Assembly (NCBI GenBank): GCA_020638995.1
Contig: JACKHM010000004.1
Location: forward strand, 992,001 to 1,056,000
From: Planctomycetaceae bacterium
Lineage (GTDB): Bacteria > Planctomycetota > Planctomycetia > Pirellulales > Pirellulaceae
Direction: 5' to 3'
Length of the DNA stretch: 64,000 nucleotides
The notes under the pieces are model-generated. The model made no database searches. It was given only the letters and a program-made list of their open reading frames with translations, and was not told the origin of the DNA. Both the position numbers and the translations under genes were made by a program. Positions 37,201 to 44,087 of the stretch are shown piece by piece (position 1 is the stretch's first letter; each line of letters begins with the position of its first letter).

Positions 37201-37224
37201 CGTCGCTTGGAAAGTTACGGCCAC
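37201..37224. repeat. Degenerate copy of the CACTT-TCC-AAGTG palindrome
   Basis: On the minus strand GTGGCCGTAACTTTCCAAGCGACG matches the element at 3594 (GTGGCCGTCACTTTCCAAGTGAC) with a few substitutions, between the HAMP gene and the tRNA. Confidence 0.55.
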
Positions 37225-37292
37225 GCTTGGTTCACGGAAATGGCTAGTACAACTGCATTTCGATCCTTATAATCGTGGTTGTAATTTCCGAC

Positions 37293-37365
37293 GCGGGTGT
37301 AACTCAGTTGGTAGAGTAGCAGCTTCCCAAGCTGCCTGTCGCGCGTTCGAATCGCGTCACCCGCT
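37293..37365 (+). tRNA. tRNA-Gly (anticodon CCC)
   Basis: A 73-base cloverleaf: acceptor GCGGGTG pairs with CACCCGC, discriminator T. The anticodon arm GCAGC-TTCCCAA-GCTGC shows anticodon CCC at 37326-37328, which reads GGG (Gly). The T arm is GCGCG-TTCGAAT-CGCGT. The terminal CCA is not encoded. The 3' half is the left copy of a 48-bp direct repeat, so the gene is the integration site of a mobile element yet remains intact. Confidence 0.95.
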
Positions 37366-37369
37366 CTTG
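37322..37369. repeat. Left attachment site (attL) in the tRNA-Gly 3' half
   Basis: This 48-bp sequence is identical to 42046-42093. It begins in the anticodon arm and ends four bases beyond the mature tRNA end. After integration the tRNA 3' half comes from the element, keeping the gene functional. Confidence 0.88.
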
Positions 37370-37373
37370 CGAA

Positions 37374-37410
37374 CAGCCAATGACAGAACTTGTCATTGGC
37401 TGTTTTCTTT
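37374..37410 (+). terminator. Rho-independent terminator after tRNA-Gly, on the element side
   Basis: A perfect 12-bp stem CAGCCAATGACA / TGTCATTGGCTG with loop GAACT is followed by TTTTCTTTT. It lies just inside the element, five bases after attL, so the inserted DNA appears to bring its own terminator for the tRNA transcript. Confidence 0.88.
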
Positions 37411-37580
37411 TGACATGGTCAAGACTTACGACGTGTCGCGCGTCGCGTTCCTCTTCGATCGCTCGACGGTCGCTCTTGTCAGCAGTTGCCCCCGATTTAC
37501 TCGAATCGCCGGTAGTTGGTGCAAACGCTGGTGCAAACGGAATCGGCGTGCCGCCATCGGTCCCAGTCAACTTGGCTGCG

Positions 37581-38093
37581 ATGCGTTCGCGTTTCGTGTC
37601 ATCGTCGAGCGATAGGCCCACCCTCCCAGGAGGACTCAACTACCTCCCGCGACCGCAAGTCGCTAACCATCACTATCTTTTGTCGAACCAATTGTTCGAG
37701 TATCGTTGGCTCGACTTACACGACGCCCATGTTAGCGAAGGCGTCATGTTTGCCGACTTTAGCGTCGTTAGCGTTCGTGGTAGCAGAGTAAGTATTGGCT
37801 ATCTGCCCAAAGCCCAAGCACGGCGAATCTATAGAATCGCGCAGCAGCGAGAAGAGGAGATGATTGAGTTGCGACGACTTCGGCAAATGGAGGAAAGTCG
37901 AGCTGGAGCGAATAATATCGTCGTGAATTCGCCAATCCAGCAACAGCCCGTTGTTGCAAGTGATGGAACGACGCACCAAGCACATAACGACCCACTCGCG
38001 CGACTCACTAAGCTCAAGCAGATGCTTGAGGCAGGGTTGATTGAACAGGAAGAGTTCAATGCGACCAAAGCGAAGATACTCAGTGAGATGTAG
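37581..38093 (+). CDS. SHOCT-domain protein
   Basis: Read from the ATG at 37581 the product has 170 residues. The middle ('LFEYRWLDLHDAHVSEGVMF', 'VSVRGSRVSIGYLPKAQA') is followed by a charged helix ('REEEMIELRRLRQMEE') and a C-terminal SHOCT domain ('DPLARLTKLKQMLEAGLIEQ', then 'EEFNATKAKIL'). SHOCT domains are short oligomerisation helices found at the ends of many small proteins. The open frame reaches back to 37380, but that ATG lies in the terminator stem. It is the first gene inside the element. The function is unknown. Confidence 0.65.
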   Translation: MRSRFVSSSSDRPTLPGGLNYLPRPQVANHHYLLSNQLFEYRWLDLHDAHVSEGVMFADFSVVSVRGSRVSIGYLPKAQARRIYRIAQQREEEMIELRRLRQMEESRAGANNIVVNSPIQQQPVVASDGTTHQAHNDPLARLTKLKQMLEAGLIEQEEFNATKAKILSEM

Positions 38094-38370
38094 ATTCGTT
38101 CGACTGATTTGAATGCGAGTACGGTTCGTGGGGCAAGAAGCCAACTGATTCGCCAGGTCCGATGGCATGGATGAAACAAATGGAACAGCCTCCGCCAAGT
38201 GACAAAGCCAAATAATCAAGTAGACGGGGGTGTTTAGCTCCCACACCGGCACGGCGTGAGGCCCCGCACCAGCCGGTTTAGGCGGTGACTATCCGACACG
38301 CTTCAATACACCATACCTGCATTCGGTTCCCAGGCTTGCTCCTGCGCGTCCTGTGCCCCATAGCGTCAGT

Positions 38371-38583
38371 TCATCGGCACTCGCGTAGCTCTAGCCCGAG
38401 GTACTCGATTAGCTTGTCGGCTGTGTCGAGTGATATTCCCCGGTCACCGTTGACGAATCGAGTTAACAACGGCTGACTAATGCCGGTATCTTTTGCGATT
38501 CGATATTGCGTTATGCCGCTGTCAATTATCGCTTGGCGAATCTGCTCCGCCAGCGTCTTCCGTTTCGTCTTGCTCTTGCTCAT
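38371..38583 (-). CDS. XRE-family helix-turn-helix regulator
   Basis: The 70-residue protein is a single lambda-repressor-like HTH: 'AEQIRQAIIDSGITQYRIAK', 'TGISQPLLTRFVNGDRGISL', 'ADKLIEYLGLELRE'. Small regulators of this type commonly lie next to serine recombinase genes in planctomycete genomes. It is the last of three overlapping minus-strand frames (recombinase remnant, small acidic protein, regulator), so it probably controlled recombinase expression, perhaps through the inverted repeat at 39124. Confidence 0.85.
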   Translation of the reverse strand: MSKSKTKRKTLAEQIRQAIIDSGITQYRIAKDTGISQPLLTRFVNGDRGISLDTADKLIEYLGLELRECR

Positions 38584-38707
38584 CGATCAATTCCCTAAAC
38601 GCCTCATTCCGATCGGCTGGAAGCTTCCGCAGAACTTCCTCTAATGCGTCGTAATCCTTCGCTACGCTGCTCTCTTCAGAATTCGGCTTACGGCTGTGTG
38701 CGTCCAT
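38522..38707 (-). CDS. Small acidic protein between recombinase and XRE gene
   Basis: This 61-residue frame ('DYDALEEVLRKLPADRNEAF', 'RELIDEQEQDETEDAGG') overlaps the recombinase end by 46 bases and the XRE start by 62 bases. The helical, acidic character and its position suggest a real accessory gene of the recombinase operon, but I recognise no family. The long overlaps lower confidence. Confidence 0.45.
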   Translation of the reverse strand: MDAHSRKPNSEESSVAKDYDALEEVLRKLPADRNEAFRELIDEQEQDETEDAGGADSPSDN

Positions 38708-39057
38708 TTTGCGTTGCCTTCCTTCGTGAGAATTCCGCGAATCGTTAACTCGTCTGCGATGCTTCGCAGGGACTCGCCTTTTGTCTTCAGTGATTCAATC
38801 AAGCGAATCGCATCTTGCTCTAGGGAATTTTCAACCAGCGTCTTGCCGTCTTCGGCCAATTCGTAACCGAAGCGAATCTTACCACATCGCTCACGATTCA
38901 ACGTCTTGCCGGATTGTCCAGCGTCCACGATGACTTCGACAAGCTCCAGCTAATAAAGACTGGCGTAGGCTTCCAACTTCGCTCGTTGTGCGTCAAGGCT
39001 TTGGCCGCTGCTGGCTTGTTCGTCTGTGCTGACTCGGATGTAGCCGATAACTTTCAT
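38662..39057 (-). pseudogene. Decayed serine recombinase (resolvase/invertase family)
   Basis: From the ATG at 39057 the frame reads 'MKVIGYIRVSTDEQASSGQS', 'LDAQRAKLEAYASLY', the N-terminal resolvase domain with catalytic Ser10 in 'RVST'. A TAG stop follows at 38950-38952. The same frame then continues 'LELVEVIVDAGQSGKTLNR' and jumps to 'ERCGKIRFGYELAEDGKTL' and the recombinase-domain end 'SLRSIADELTIRGILTK...RILKRAA'. About 110-120 residues between these parts are missing compared with intact relatives, including most of the catalytic core. Two independent lesions show that the gene is dead. It was the recombination enzyme of this or an earlier element. Confidence 0.87.
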
Positions 39058-39123
39058 TGTTTTCCCCTCCGGTTGAATGTTTGACTCTGCCCTCAATATA
39101 TGCCTTGCAGGCATGCATGTCCA

Positions 39124-39149
39124 TGTACACAGACGGTCGTTTGTGTACA
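39124..39149. promoter_or_regulatory. Inverted repeat upstream of the recombinase remnant
   Basis: TGTACACA and TGTGTACA form a perfect 8-bp inverted repeat with a 10-base spacer, 67 bases upstream of the recombinase start codon. It could be an operator for the XRE regulator. Confidence 0.5.
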
Positions 39150-39611
39150 GAAATCAGGGGCTATCGGACAAGTTCAATTGGCTCGAATCTGGAATCCGAC
39201 CGCGTTGGCTTGTTGGGGGCATGTCCGGTTTCCGTGAAGACGGGGCCGAACCATAAGATCTTGTGTTTTTTTGCCGCTGGGTTTTCCCGCTGGAAGTTTG
39301 GGAGCCGATGCCCATAACGCGTGCCTGCACTTGGTAATGTCGTAGTTTCCCCAAGGCAACGCTGTGGATTCAGACTAAAACTGATTTGTAGTTCGGCGGT
39401 AAATACTACCGGTCTTGATGTGGCTCATCTGGGGGGTGGTATTTCAGGATGGCCCTAACCGCTTTGGACGTCTCACTAAGCTATCATTGAACTTACTGAG
39501 TATAATTGACGTAGTCTAATAGATTCACTAGGGTATTTGGCTTGGTACGTTAGAAGTCCCGATATCGGTTGGCGTTCGTGGGAATCTTTCAGTTCCCCAC
39601 CTGCCTTTTCG

Positions 39612-39624
39612 CACTTTCCAAGTG
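39612..39624. repeat. Palindrome CACTTTCCAAGTG upstream of the cargo operon
   Basis: A perfect core of the dispersed palindrome family (5-bp arms, TCC centre), without the GTGGCC leader, located 61 bases before the first cargo gene ATG. Confidence 0.5.
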
Positions 39625-39684
39625 TAAGGCGTGTCAGAAGTGACGAATAGCTTCGGGTAGCCGGTTTGAGTTTTGGACGGTGAA

Positions 39685-40401
39685 ATGCGACGCTCATTTT
39701 CTCTCACGGTACACGGCTCGCCGCCCGTCCATATGTTGGTTTCGCACTTGGCTCAGGACGAGGACTTCGTCGGAGACGCACGTAGAATCCTTGCTCTTAG
39801 CGAAGATTCATACGCCCGACTGACCGATGCATTACGGCAGAGTACTGGGTTCTTAGATCGAAGAGCTGTCCAGGAACTCGCGTCGGAGTTATTAGGGGAA
39901 GATGGCAAAGCTGTCGCAAAGGTCGTCAGCAGAGTCAGTTCGATTTTGCGGGACGCTGAAGAGCCGCTAGAGGACTCCTTCAAGGCATTTTCTCGCGTGA
40001 TAAATGACACAATGACTACGCTTGAGCCTGACGAGCGAGCAGAATTCTGCACGCGGATCGAACAACTCGCCGTAGTCCCCCGTGGATTAGCACTTCAGCA
40101 CAAGTCTGAGCACCTTGCCGACGTACTCGGAGATGAGTTGGCGGATTTACAACTTATCTGCGACCTTCGACCAATTCTGAATGCTGAACGGACTGAGGTG
40201 CTGGGTGCCATACCAGTCACCACCTTGCACCTCGAACTCGCTGGAAACTCTACTAAACTCGATATCCATCTTTCGGAGGAGCAGCTGAAAGACTTATGTC
40301 AGAAGGTCGATGACGCTCGAAACAAGCTCGCCATTCTGAAGGAATTCTCAGCTAATCACAACGTAACGATCCCACGGACATCTGCAACTCTTAGTGAGTA
40401 A
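39685..40401 (+). CDS. Element cargo gene 1, unknown function
   Basis: The 238-residue protein is mostly helical ('ALSEDSYARLTDALRQSTGF', 'AKVVSRVSSILRDAEEPLED'). Its C-terminal part is 'IPVTTLHLELAGNSTKLDIH', 'LSEEQLKDLCQKVDDARNKL'. That tail has the strand-strand-helix look of COMM-like domains (a beta pair followed by 'EEQL..L...V..AR..L'), which is a weak resemblance only. It opens a three-gene operon with 2-base spacing to the next gene. Start: the ATG at 39685 follows a TTG at 39673. No catalytic motif, signal peptide or membrane helix is visible. Confidence 0.72.
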   Translation: MRRSFSLTVHGSPPVHMLVSHLAQDEDFVGDARRILALSEDSYARLTDALRQSTGFLDRRAVQELASELLGEDGKAVAKVVSRVSSILRDAEEPLEDSFKAFSRVINDTMTTLEPDERAEFCTRIEQLAVVPRGLALQHKSEHLADVLGDELADLQLICDLRPILNAERTEVLGAIPVTTLHLELAGNSTKLDIHLSEEQLKDLCQKVDDARNKLAILKEFSANHNVTIPRTSATLSE

Positions 40402-40403
40402 CT

Positions 40404-41204
40404 ATGGCTGCGACGACAAAAACTGCAATCGAAGAGGTTGCAATGGGACAGTTATTCTTGCAAGCACAACGCCAGATCGTTTCTAGGGCTGCTGCGGGCA
40501 AGAAGCCAGTGTCGAAAATGTACTTGGTCGACGAAGGCGTTATGGAGGAACATGCAGACCAGTCTTTTGTGGCTTCACTTCAGACGGAAGATGGTTTGAA
40601 GAAGGTGCATGGCCACGTTGGCGATGTCCAAAGCATCGGACAAATGACAAGCTGGAAGGCAAGTGTTGAGAGGATCAAGTCAGCGATTAGACATACTGCA
40701 ACAAGTCTTCCTGCTGATCGGGCAATCTCAGAAATTGGCAAGGTGTGGGAACAAGTTGATGGCATCACGCAGCTTGCTGAAGCCAGGACTCGCATTTGTT
40801 TAGGGATGTTGCCTCCGCCAGCGTTAACCGCCCTTCCCGACAACTTGGTCAATCAGATCGAAGAACTACGTAACGGTAGTGAGGATTTAGGACCATCACA
40901 CGCGTTTGCCAGGGATTCTGCCGAGAAACTCCTGCGTGCGTGCATCTCTATTGGCGAGGAAAACGATGCTGAAGTACAAGTGTTCAAAGCACCGCTCGGC
41001 CACGTTGCCGTAGAGTGGCAACTCAACAATAAAGTCATTCAGTGGGAAGTGCAGCCAGCGAAGCTGCCGTGGCCAGGCGTTACAGTTCGCGTTTTGGTTT
41101 TAGAGCAAACTAATGCGGGAATTCCAATTCCACACGCTCGCGTGTTTCATAACGCTTTTGACGTGATTCAGCATTTTCAGCAGGAGTCACATGGGGCAAA
41201 ATAG
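40404..41204 (+). CDS. Element cargo gene 2, unknown function
   Basis: The 266-residue protein has no family I recognise. The N-terminal half is helical ('AMGQLFLQAQRQIVSRAAAG', 'MTSWKASVERIKSAIRHTAT'). The C-terminal part is probably beta-rich ('LGHVAVEWQLNNKVIQWEVQ', 'WPGVTVRVLVLEQ') and ends 'HARVFHNAFDVIQHFQQ'. It starts 2 bases after gene 1 and overlaps gene 3 by 14 bases, so the three proteins are made together and probably act as a complex or pathway. It is cytoplasmic by appearance. An anti-phage or stress cassette is a reasonable guess from its place in a mobile element, not from sequence. Confidence 0.72.
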   Translation: MAATTKTAIEEVAMGQLFLQAQRQIVSRAAAGKKPVSKMYLVDEGVMEEHADQSFVASLQTEDGLKKVHGHVGDVQSIGQMTSWKASVERIKSAIRHTATSLPADRAISEIGKVWEQVDGITQLAEARTRICLGMLPPPALTALPDNLVNQIEELRNGSEDLGPSHAFARDSAEKLLRACISIGEENDAEVQVFKAPLGHVAVEWQLNNKVIQWEVQPAKLPWPGVTVRVLVLEQTNAGIPIPHARVFHNAFDVIQHFQQESHGAK

Positions 41205-41802
41205 ACAGGCGTGCCTCGCCTCACAAAAGCCACCGAGTTTGGCCCGTGGGGATTCGGTTAGCGGCGGCAACTACTTTCGCAATCTCCAGTCCTCGGAGGT
41301 GGCGCTTCATTACGAGCGTGACCCGAAGTACGGACGTAAGCTGAAGATTAAGAAGGCAGTGAGGTGGCAGTGGACGGACGAGGATGGTCGCCTTTCGTTT
41401 TCTGTGAATGAGGTCAAATGTACGACAAGTCCGTCTTGTTCGATATTCGTGCATCCAAATGCAGATCAGTACAAGCACGTTTGGGAGATAAGTCTCGACA
41501 AACTCAATGAGTTTTTTGCAAAGATCGATGACAAGTGGATCGCCCAGTATCAACCGATCGATGCCGAGCCATGCCCCAATAGATGTCACTTCGTAATTCT
41601 TTCGCTGGAGGGCACGCTAACGCAGACGCAGCTCTTAATGGTACTTGAAGCACTGGAGTTGGCGCTTCCTCCCGAAGGCAAGCCCTCACCAAAGGGAAAG
41701 AATCCGCCTCCCGGCGAAGAGGAAGCAGCTGTCACTGCCGCATCCAAATATGAAGAGATGGTAACGCTGCATATCGATCCGATCGGGGCAGAGCGTCCCT
41801 AG
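41191..41802 (+). CDS. Element cargo gene 3, unknown function
   Basis: The 203-residue protein starts within the end of gene 2. It has a beta-rich middle ('VALHYERDPKYGRKLKIKKA', 'VRWQWTDEDGRLSFSVNEVK') and several Cys ('CTTSPSC', 'CPNRC'). A helical segment ('LTQTQLLMVLEALELALP') and a Pro/Gly/Lys-rich linker ('PPEGKPSPKGKNPPPGEEE') lead to a short tail. I recognise no domain. The Cys pairs could bind a metal. The low-complexity linker before the last 30 residues suggests a detached C-terminal peptide. It is the last gene of the operon before attR. Confidence 0.7.
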   Translation: MGQNRQACLASQKPPSLARGDSVSGGNYFRNLQSSEVALHYERDPKYGRKLKIKKAVRWQWTDEDGRLSFSVNEVKCTTSPSCSIFVHPNADQYKHVWEISLDKLNEFFAKIDDKWIAQYQPIDAEPCPNRCHFVILSLEGTLTQTQLLMVLEALELALPPEGKPSPKGKNPPPGEEEAAVTAASKYEEMVTLHIDPIGAERP

Positions 41803-42045
41803 CCTATATCAGGCAATCGCGATCGATGACGATGTTCGTAGAAACAGCGAGCAGTTGTGGAAACAAGGTCGATAGTTCGAGCGATGTACGCTCGGCTCTA
41901 CCACCATTACCACCGAATGGCCTCGATACCCCGAATTCACAAGAGAACGCAACACCTGATGCAAGTTGTTGCAACAGCGCCGGCATTGGATACAATGCCT
42001 TGCATCGTAAGAACTTCAAAGCCTTATCAGCACTCCTAAGACTCT

Positions 42046-42093
42046 GCTTCCCAAGCTGCCTGTCGCGCGTTCGAATCGCGTCACCCGCTCTTG
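42046..42093. repeat. Right attachment site (attR), displaced tRNA-Gly 3' half
   Basis: This is the second perfect copy of the 48-bp repeat. It contains the anticodon arm, variable loop, T arm and acceptor 3' strand but no 5' half, so it is not a tRNA gene. It marks the right end of the element; chromosomal sequence resumes after 42093. Confidence 0.88.
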
Positions 42094-42234
42094 TAGTAAA
42101 GCACGCCGAATTCAGTCGTTAGATTACCTGCCAGCGGTTGGCAGTGCGGACCTCCTCCACACAATCCAAACGGCCTTCGCTCAAGCAGTGCCACTCTGAC
42201 GTCCGTCACTCGGCTTTAAAGACGAATAAAGAAG

Positions 42235-42885
42235 TCACTGTTCCTTCCACGCTTCTTCGACGTAGCCAACGGAATCTTCCGGGACGTCGATATCGAGGGC
42301 ATTTAGCCCTTCGCATTCTGCCTCGTAATCGATCGGCAGCATGTTGGGACGCATGAGCAGTCCTTCACCGGCGATAATGCGATACCCCAATTGAGATAGC
42401 TGCCTATCGGTCAAGTCCGTCTGCCCCTTCCACATGAGGAACGCAGAGTCTTTGCCGAAGAGATTGGCAACATGGTCCAGTATGAATGACTGCCACTCTC
42501 TGACACATGGATGAAAGACGGCGCGATGCATGAATGCGAGGTGAGTTACAACTTCGTGAAAGTCGAAGTCTGCGCGCCACTCGGCTTCGGTCCCCGGCTC
42601 AAACAGTGCGGAGTAAACTTGCTCCCATCCAGCGGAATCAGCGTCGCAGATTTCGTAGACTCGTTCGCTCGACAGTTCGGCCCGTCCCAAGTCAAGATGA
42701 TCGATTGCCAACCTTGCGAAGAGCGCATCTTCACCGGCGTGCGTCAGGCCCACAACCTCTACCAGCATCTCCCGCAGATACTGCTCCGGCCCAAACGGCT
42801 GAGGATAGTAGTCAAACTGGCAACGAAACTTCACGGCGACTTTCCCCTTATTGGCAAGCACGGCAAACGTCGAACCGCAATCCAC
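42235..42885 (-). CDS. Hypothetical protein
   Basis: The 216-residue product starts at a GTG ('MDCGSTFAVLANKGKVAVKF') and is acidic and mixed alpha/beta, with 'FDYYPQPFGPEQYLREMLVE', 'DADSAGWEQVYSALFEPGTE' and 'HRAVFHPCVREWQSFILDHV'. No signal peptide, membrane helix or known catalytic motif is seen, and I do not recognise the family. It lies just outside attR and points towards the element. It may belong to the surrounding accessory region that also contains the methyltransferase remnant. Confidence 0.55.
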   Translation of the reverse strand: MDCGSTFAVLANKGKVAVKFRCQFDYYPQPFGPEQYLREMLVEVVGLTHAGEDALFARLAIDHLDLGRAELSSERVYEICDADSAGWEQVYSALFEPGTEAEWRADFDFHEVVTHLAFMHRAVFHPCVREWQSFILDHVANLFGKDSAFLMWKGQTDLTDRQLSQLGYRIIAGEGLLMRPNMLPIDYEAECEGLNALDIDVPEDSVGYVEEAWKEQ

Positions 42886-43151
42886 GCGCGAAGTCGCCAG
42901 CCGACTCGTTTGGCGGAAAGCATTGGCCGTGAAGGCGTGGCAGCGTGAACCACACCTACCCCCTTTCAGTTGATGTCGACCACTTGTACCACGAAACTGC
43001 GTCGCTCACAACGTATTCCGTGCGGGAATGATTCTCTTCTCCCCAGGCCGAAAAGTCCATCCACCTAGCGCCAGGCAAGCCCGAACTGGGAGGCGGGGCT
43101 TTCGTTCGCTAGAATTGCGGCCTTCGCAATACTTGATAACGAGGGCAGAGT

Positions 43152-43277
43152 GTGACACCTCAAGAATTCATCAACAAATGGCAAGCGGTAACGCTGTCTG
43201 AACGCAGCGTATGCCAGCAGCATTTTCTTGACCTTTGCGAGTTGCTGGGGCAGCCCAAGCCGGCGGCGACCGAGTAA
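43152..43277 (+). pseudogene. N-terminal remnant of a class I DNA methyltransferase / restriction protein
   Basis: A GTG-started frame of 41 codons reads 'VTPQEFINKWQAVTLSERSV', 'CQQHFLDLCELLGQPKPAAT', ending E-stop. This is the characteristic beginning of large SAM-dependent DNA methyltransferases of the MmeI-like kind ('TPQEFI.KW....LkERs..QeHFiDLC.llG.p.P'). The remaining many hundred residues are absent. The fragment is evidence for a lost restriction-modification gene at this locus. Confidence 0.78.
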
Positions 43278-43371
43278 TGATGATGCCGCTGGTAGACGGT
43301 ATCTCTTGACCGTCTGGTGCGGATGCATCACATTGGTTTCTTCAACAGTTCGAGCCGTCAAGGAGGAGACC

Positions 43372-44052
43372 ATGTTCGATCTTTGTCACCCGCCACGGAA
43401 TGAAGACGGGGAGTGGGACAGCGACTCGGGAGTCGAGGACTATCGCGACGAGTTGATGCAGCTCTTCGTCGACTCGCCCGAAGGGACGGCATACTACGAG
43501 TTGACTGGGGGCATCGGCTGGGCCCACTCGTTCCTGTATTACTCCCTTATTTATGTTGGCAGTCTGCCGCACGAACTCTCTGTACGCGACGTGGACGAAG
43601 TGCTGTTTCAGTTGTTTCCGCGGAAGGTGTCGGCGGAACCGGACTCGGCTGCGGAGATCATCAGCGAGTTGCGGGCGTTCTGGGAGTTTTTGCAACGTGA
43701 ATACGACCTGGCGAACGCGGGCGCGATCTTGAAGCACCTCGATGGCAATGCGGAACGGAGACTGCACCGCGAGTTAGCCAATCCAAACAACTTCGGCATG
43801 GCCAAGTCTTTCTTCGCGAAGGGCAGGGACGCAGGGTTCGATATGACGACGCAGGAAGGCCTGAGCGAATTCATGCTGGCATATAACGCGTCAGTCATGG
43901 CTGCACCAAAGAACGCCCCTTCGCACGCGCTGCCGCCATCTGCGTCGGAGACGAAGAAGCCACCCGTTCAACAGCGTCTCTCTCCCAACGAGCGGAAGAC
44001 TCGCGAAAAGCTCCGCCGCAAGAAGCTCGGAATCAACAAAGGTAGACGCTGA
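43372..44052 (+). CDS. Hypothetical protein co-operonic with SNF2 helicase
   Basis: The ATG at 43372 follows a strong ribosome site (AAGGAGGA, 43360-43367), so the longer frame from 43228 is rejected. The 226-residue product is helical and acidic ('ELMQLFVDSPEGTAYYELTG', 'VRDVDEVLFQLFPRKVSAEP', 'IISELRAFWEFLQREYDLAN'). It ends in a basic tail ('KTREKLRRKKLGINKGRR') of the kind that binds nucleic acid. I do not recognise the family. It is followed after 35 bases by the helicase gene, and the pair probably works together. Confidence 0.78.
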   Translation: MFDLCHPPRNEDGEWDSDSGVEDYRDELMQLFVDSPEGTAYYELTGGIGWAHSFLYYSLIYVGSLPHELSVRDVDEVLFQLFPRKVSAEPDSAAEIISELRAFWEFLQREYDLANAGAILKHLDGNAERRLHRELANPNNFGMAKSFFAKGRDAGFDMTTQEGLSEFMLAYNASVMAAPKNAPSHALPPSASETKKPPVQQRLSPNERKTREKLRRKKLGINKGRR

Positions 44053-44087
44053 TCTGCCCATCGCCCGCCACCAAAAGGAGTGCCGTC

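Larger units (their letters stand above)
39058..39684. other. Non-coding stretch between recombinase remnant and cargo operon
   Basis: About 625 bases separate the divergent halves of the element. It holds an inverted repeat at 39124-39149 and a palindrome of the dispersed family (CACTT-TCC-AAGTG) at 39612-39624, about 60 bases before the cargo operon. Short frames here (for example 39057-39317) show no protein-like features. Promoters for both directions should lie here. Confidence 0.55.
37322..42093. mobile_element. Integrated element in tRNA-Gly(CCC), about 4.7 kb, bounded by 48-bp repeats
   Basis: A perfect 48-bp direct repeat (37322-37369 and 42046-42093) consists of the tRNA 3' half from the anticodon loop plus four bases. 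This is the classical footprint of site-specific integration into a tRNA gene. The interval holds a SHOCT protein, XRE regulator, small acidic protein, decayed serine recombinase, and a three-gene operon of unknown function. The recombinase is broken, so the element is probably immobile now unless helped in trans. Serine recombinases seldom use tRNA genes, so an absent tyrosine integrase may have done the insertion. Confidence 0.85.

Noticed and set aside
38950..38952. TAG in the recombinase as a recoded (pyrrolysine) codon
   Set aside because: The same gene lacks about 110 residues of its catalytic core, so it is decayed and the TAG is simply one of its lesions.
39057..39317. 86-codon frame inside the element control region
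   Set aside because: It begins at the recombinase start region on the opposite strand, runs through the inverted repeat and shows no protein features.
42046..42093. Second tRNA gene at the right end of the element
   Set aside because: Only the 3' half is present; the D arm and acceptor 5' strand are missing, so it is a displaced att copy.
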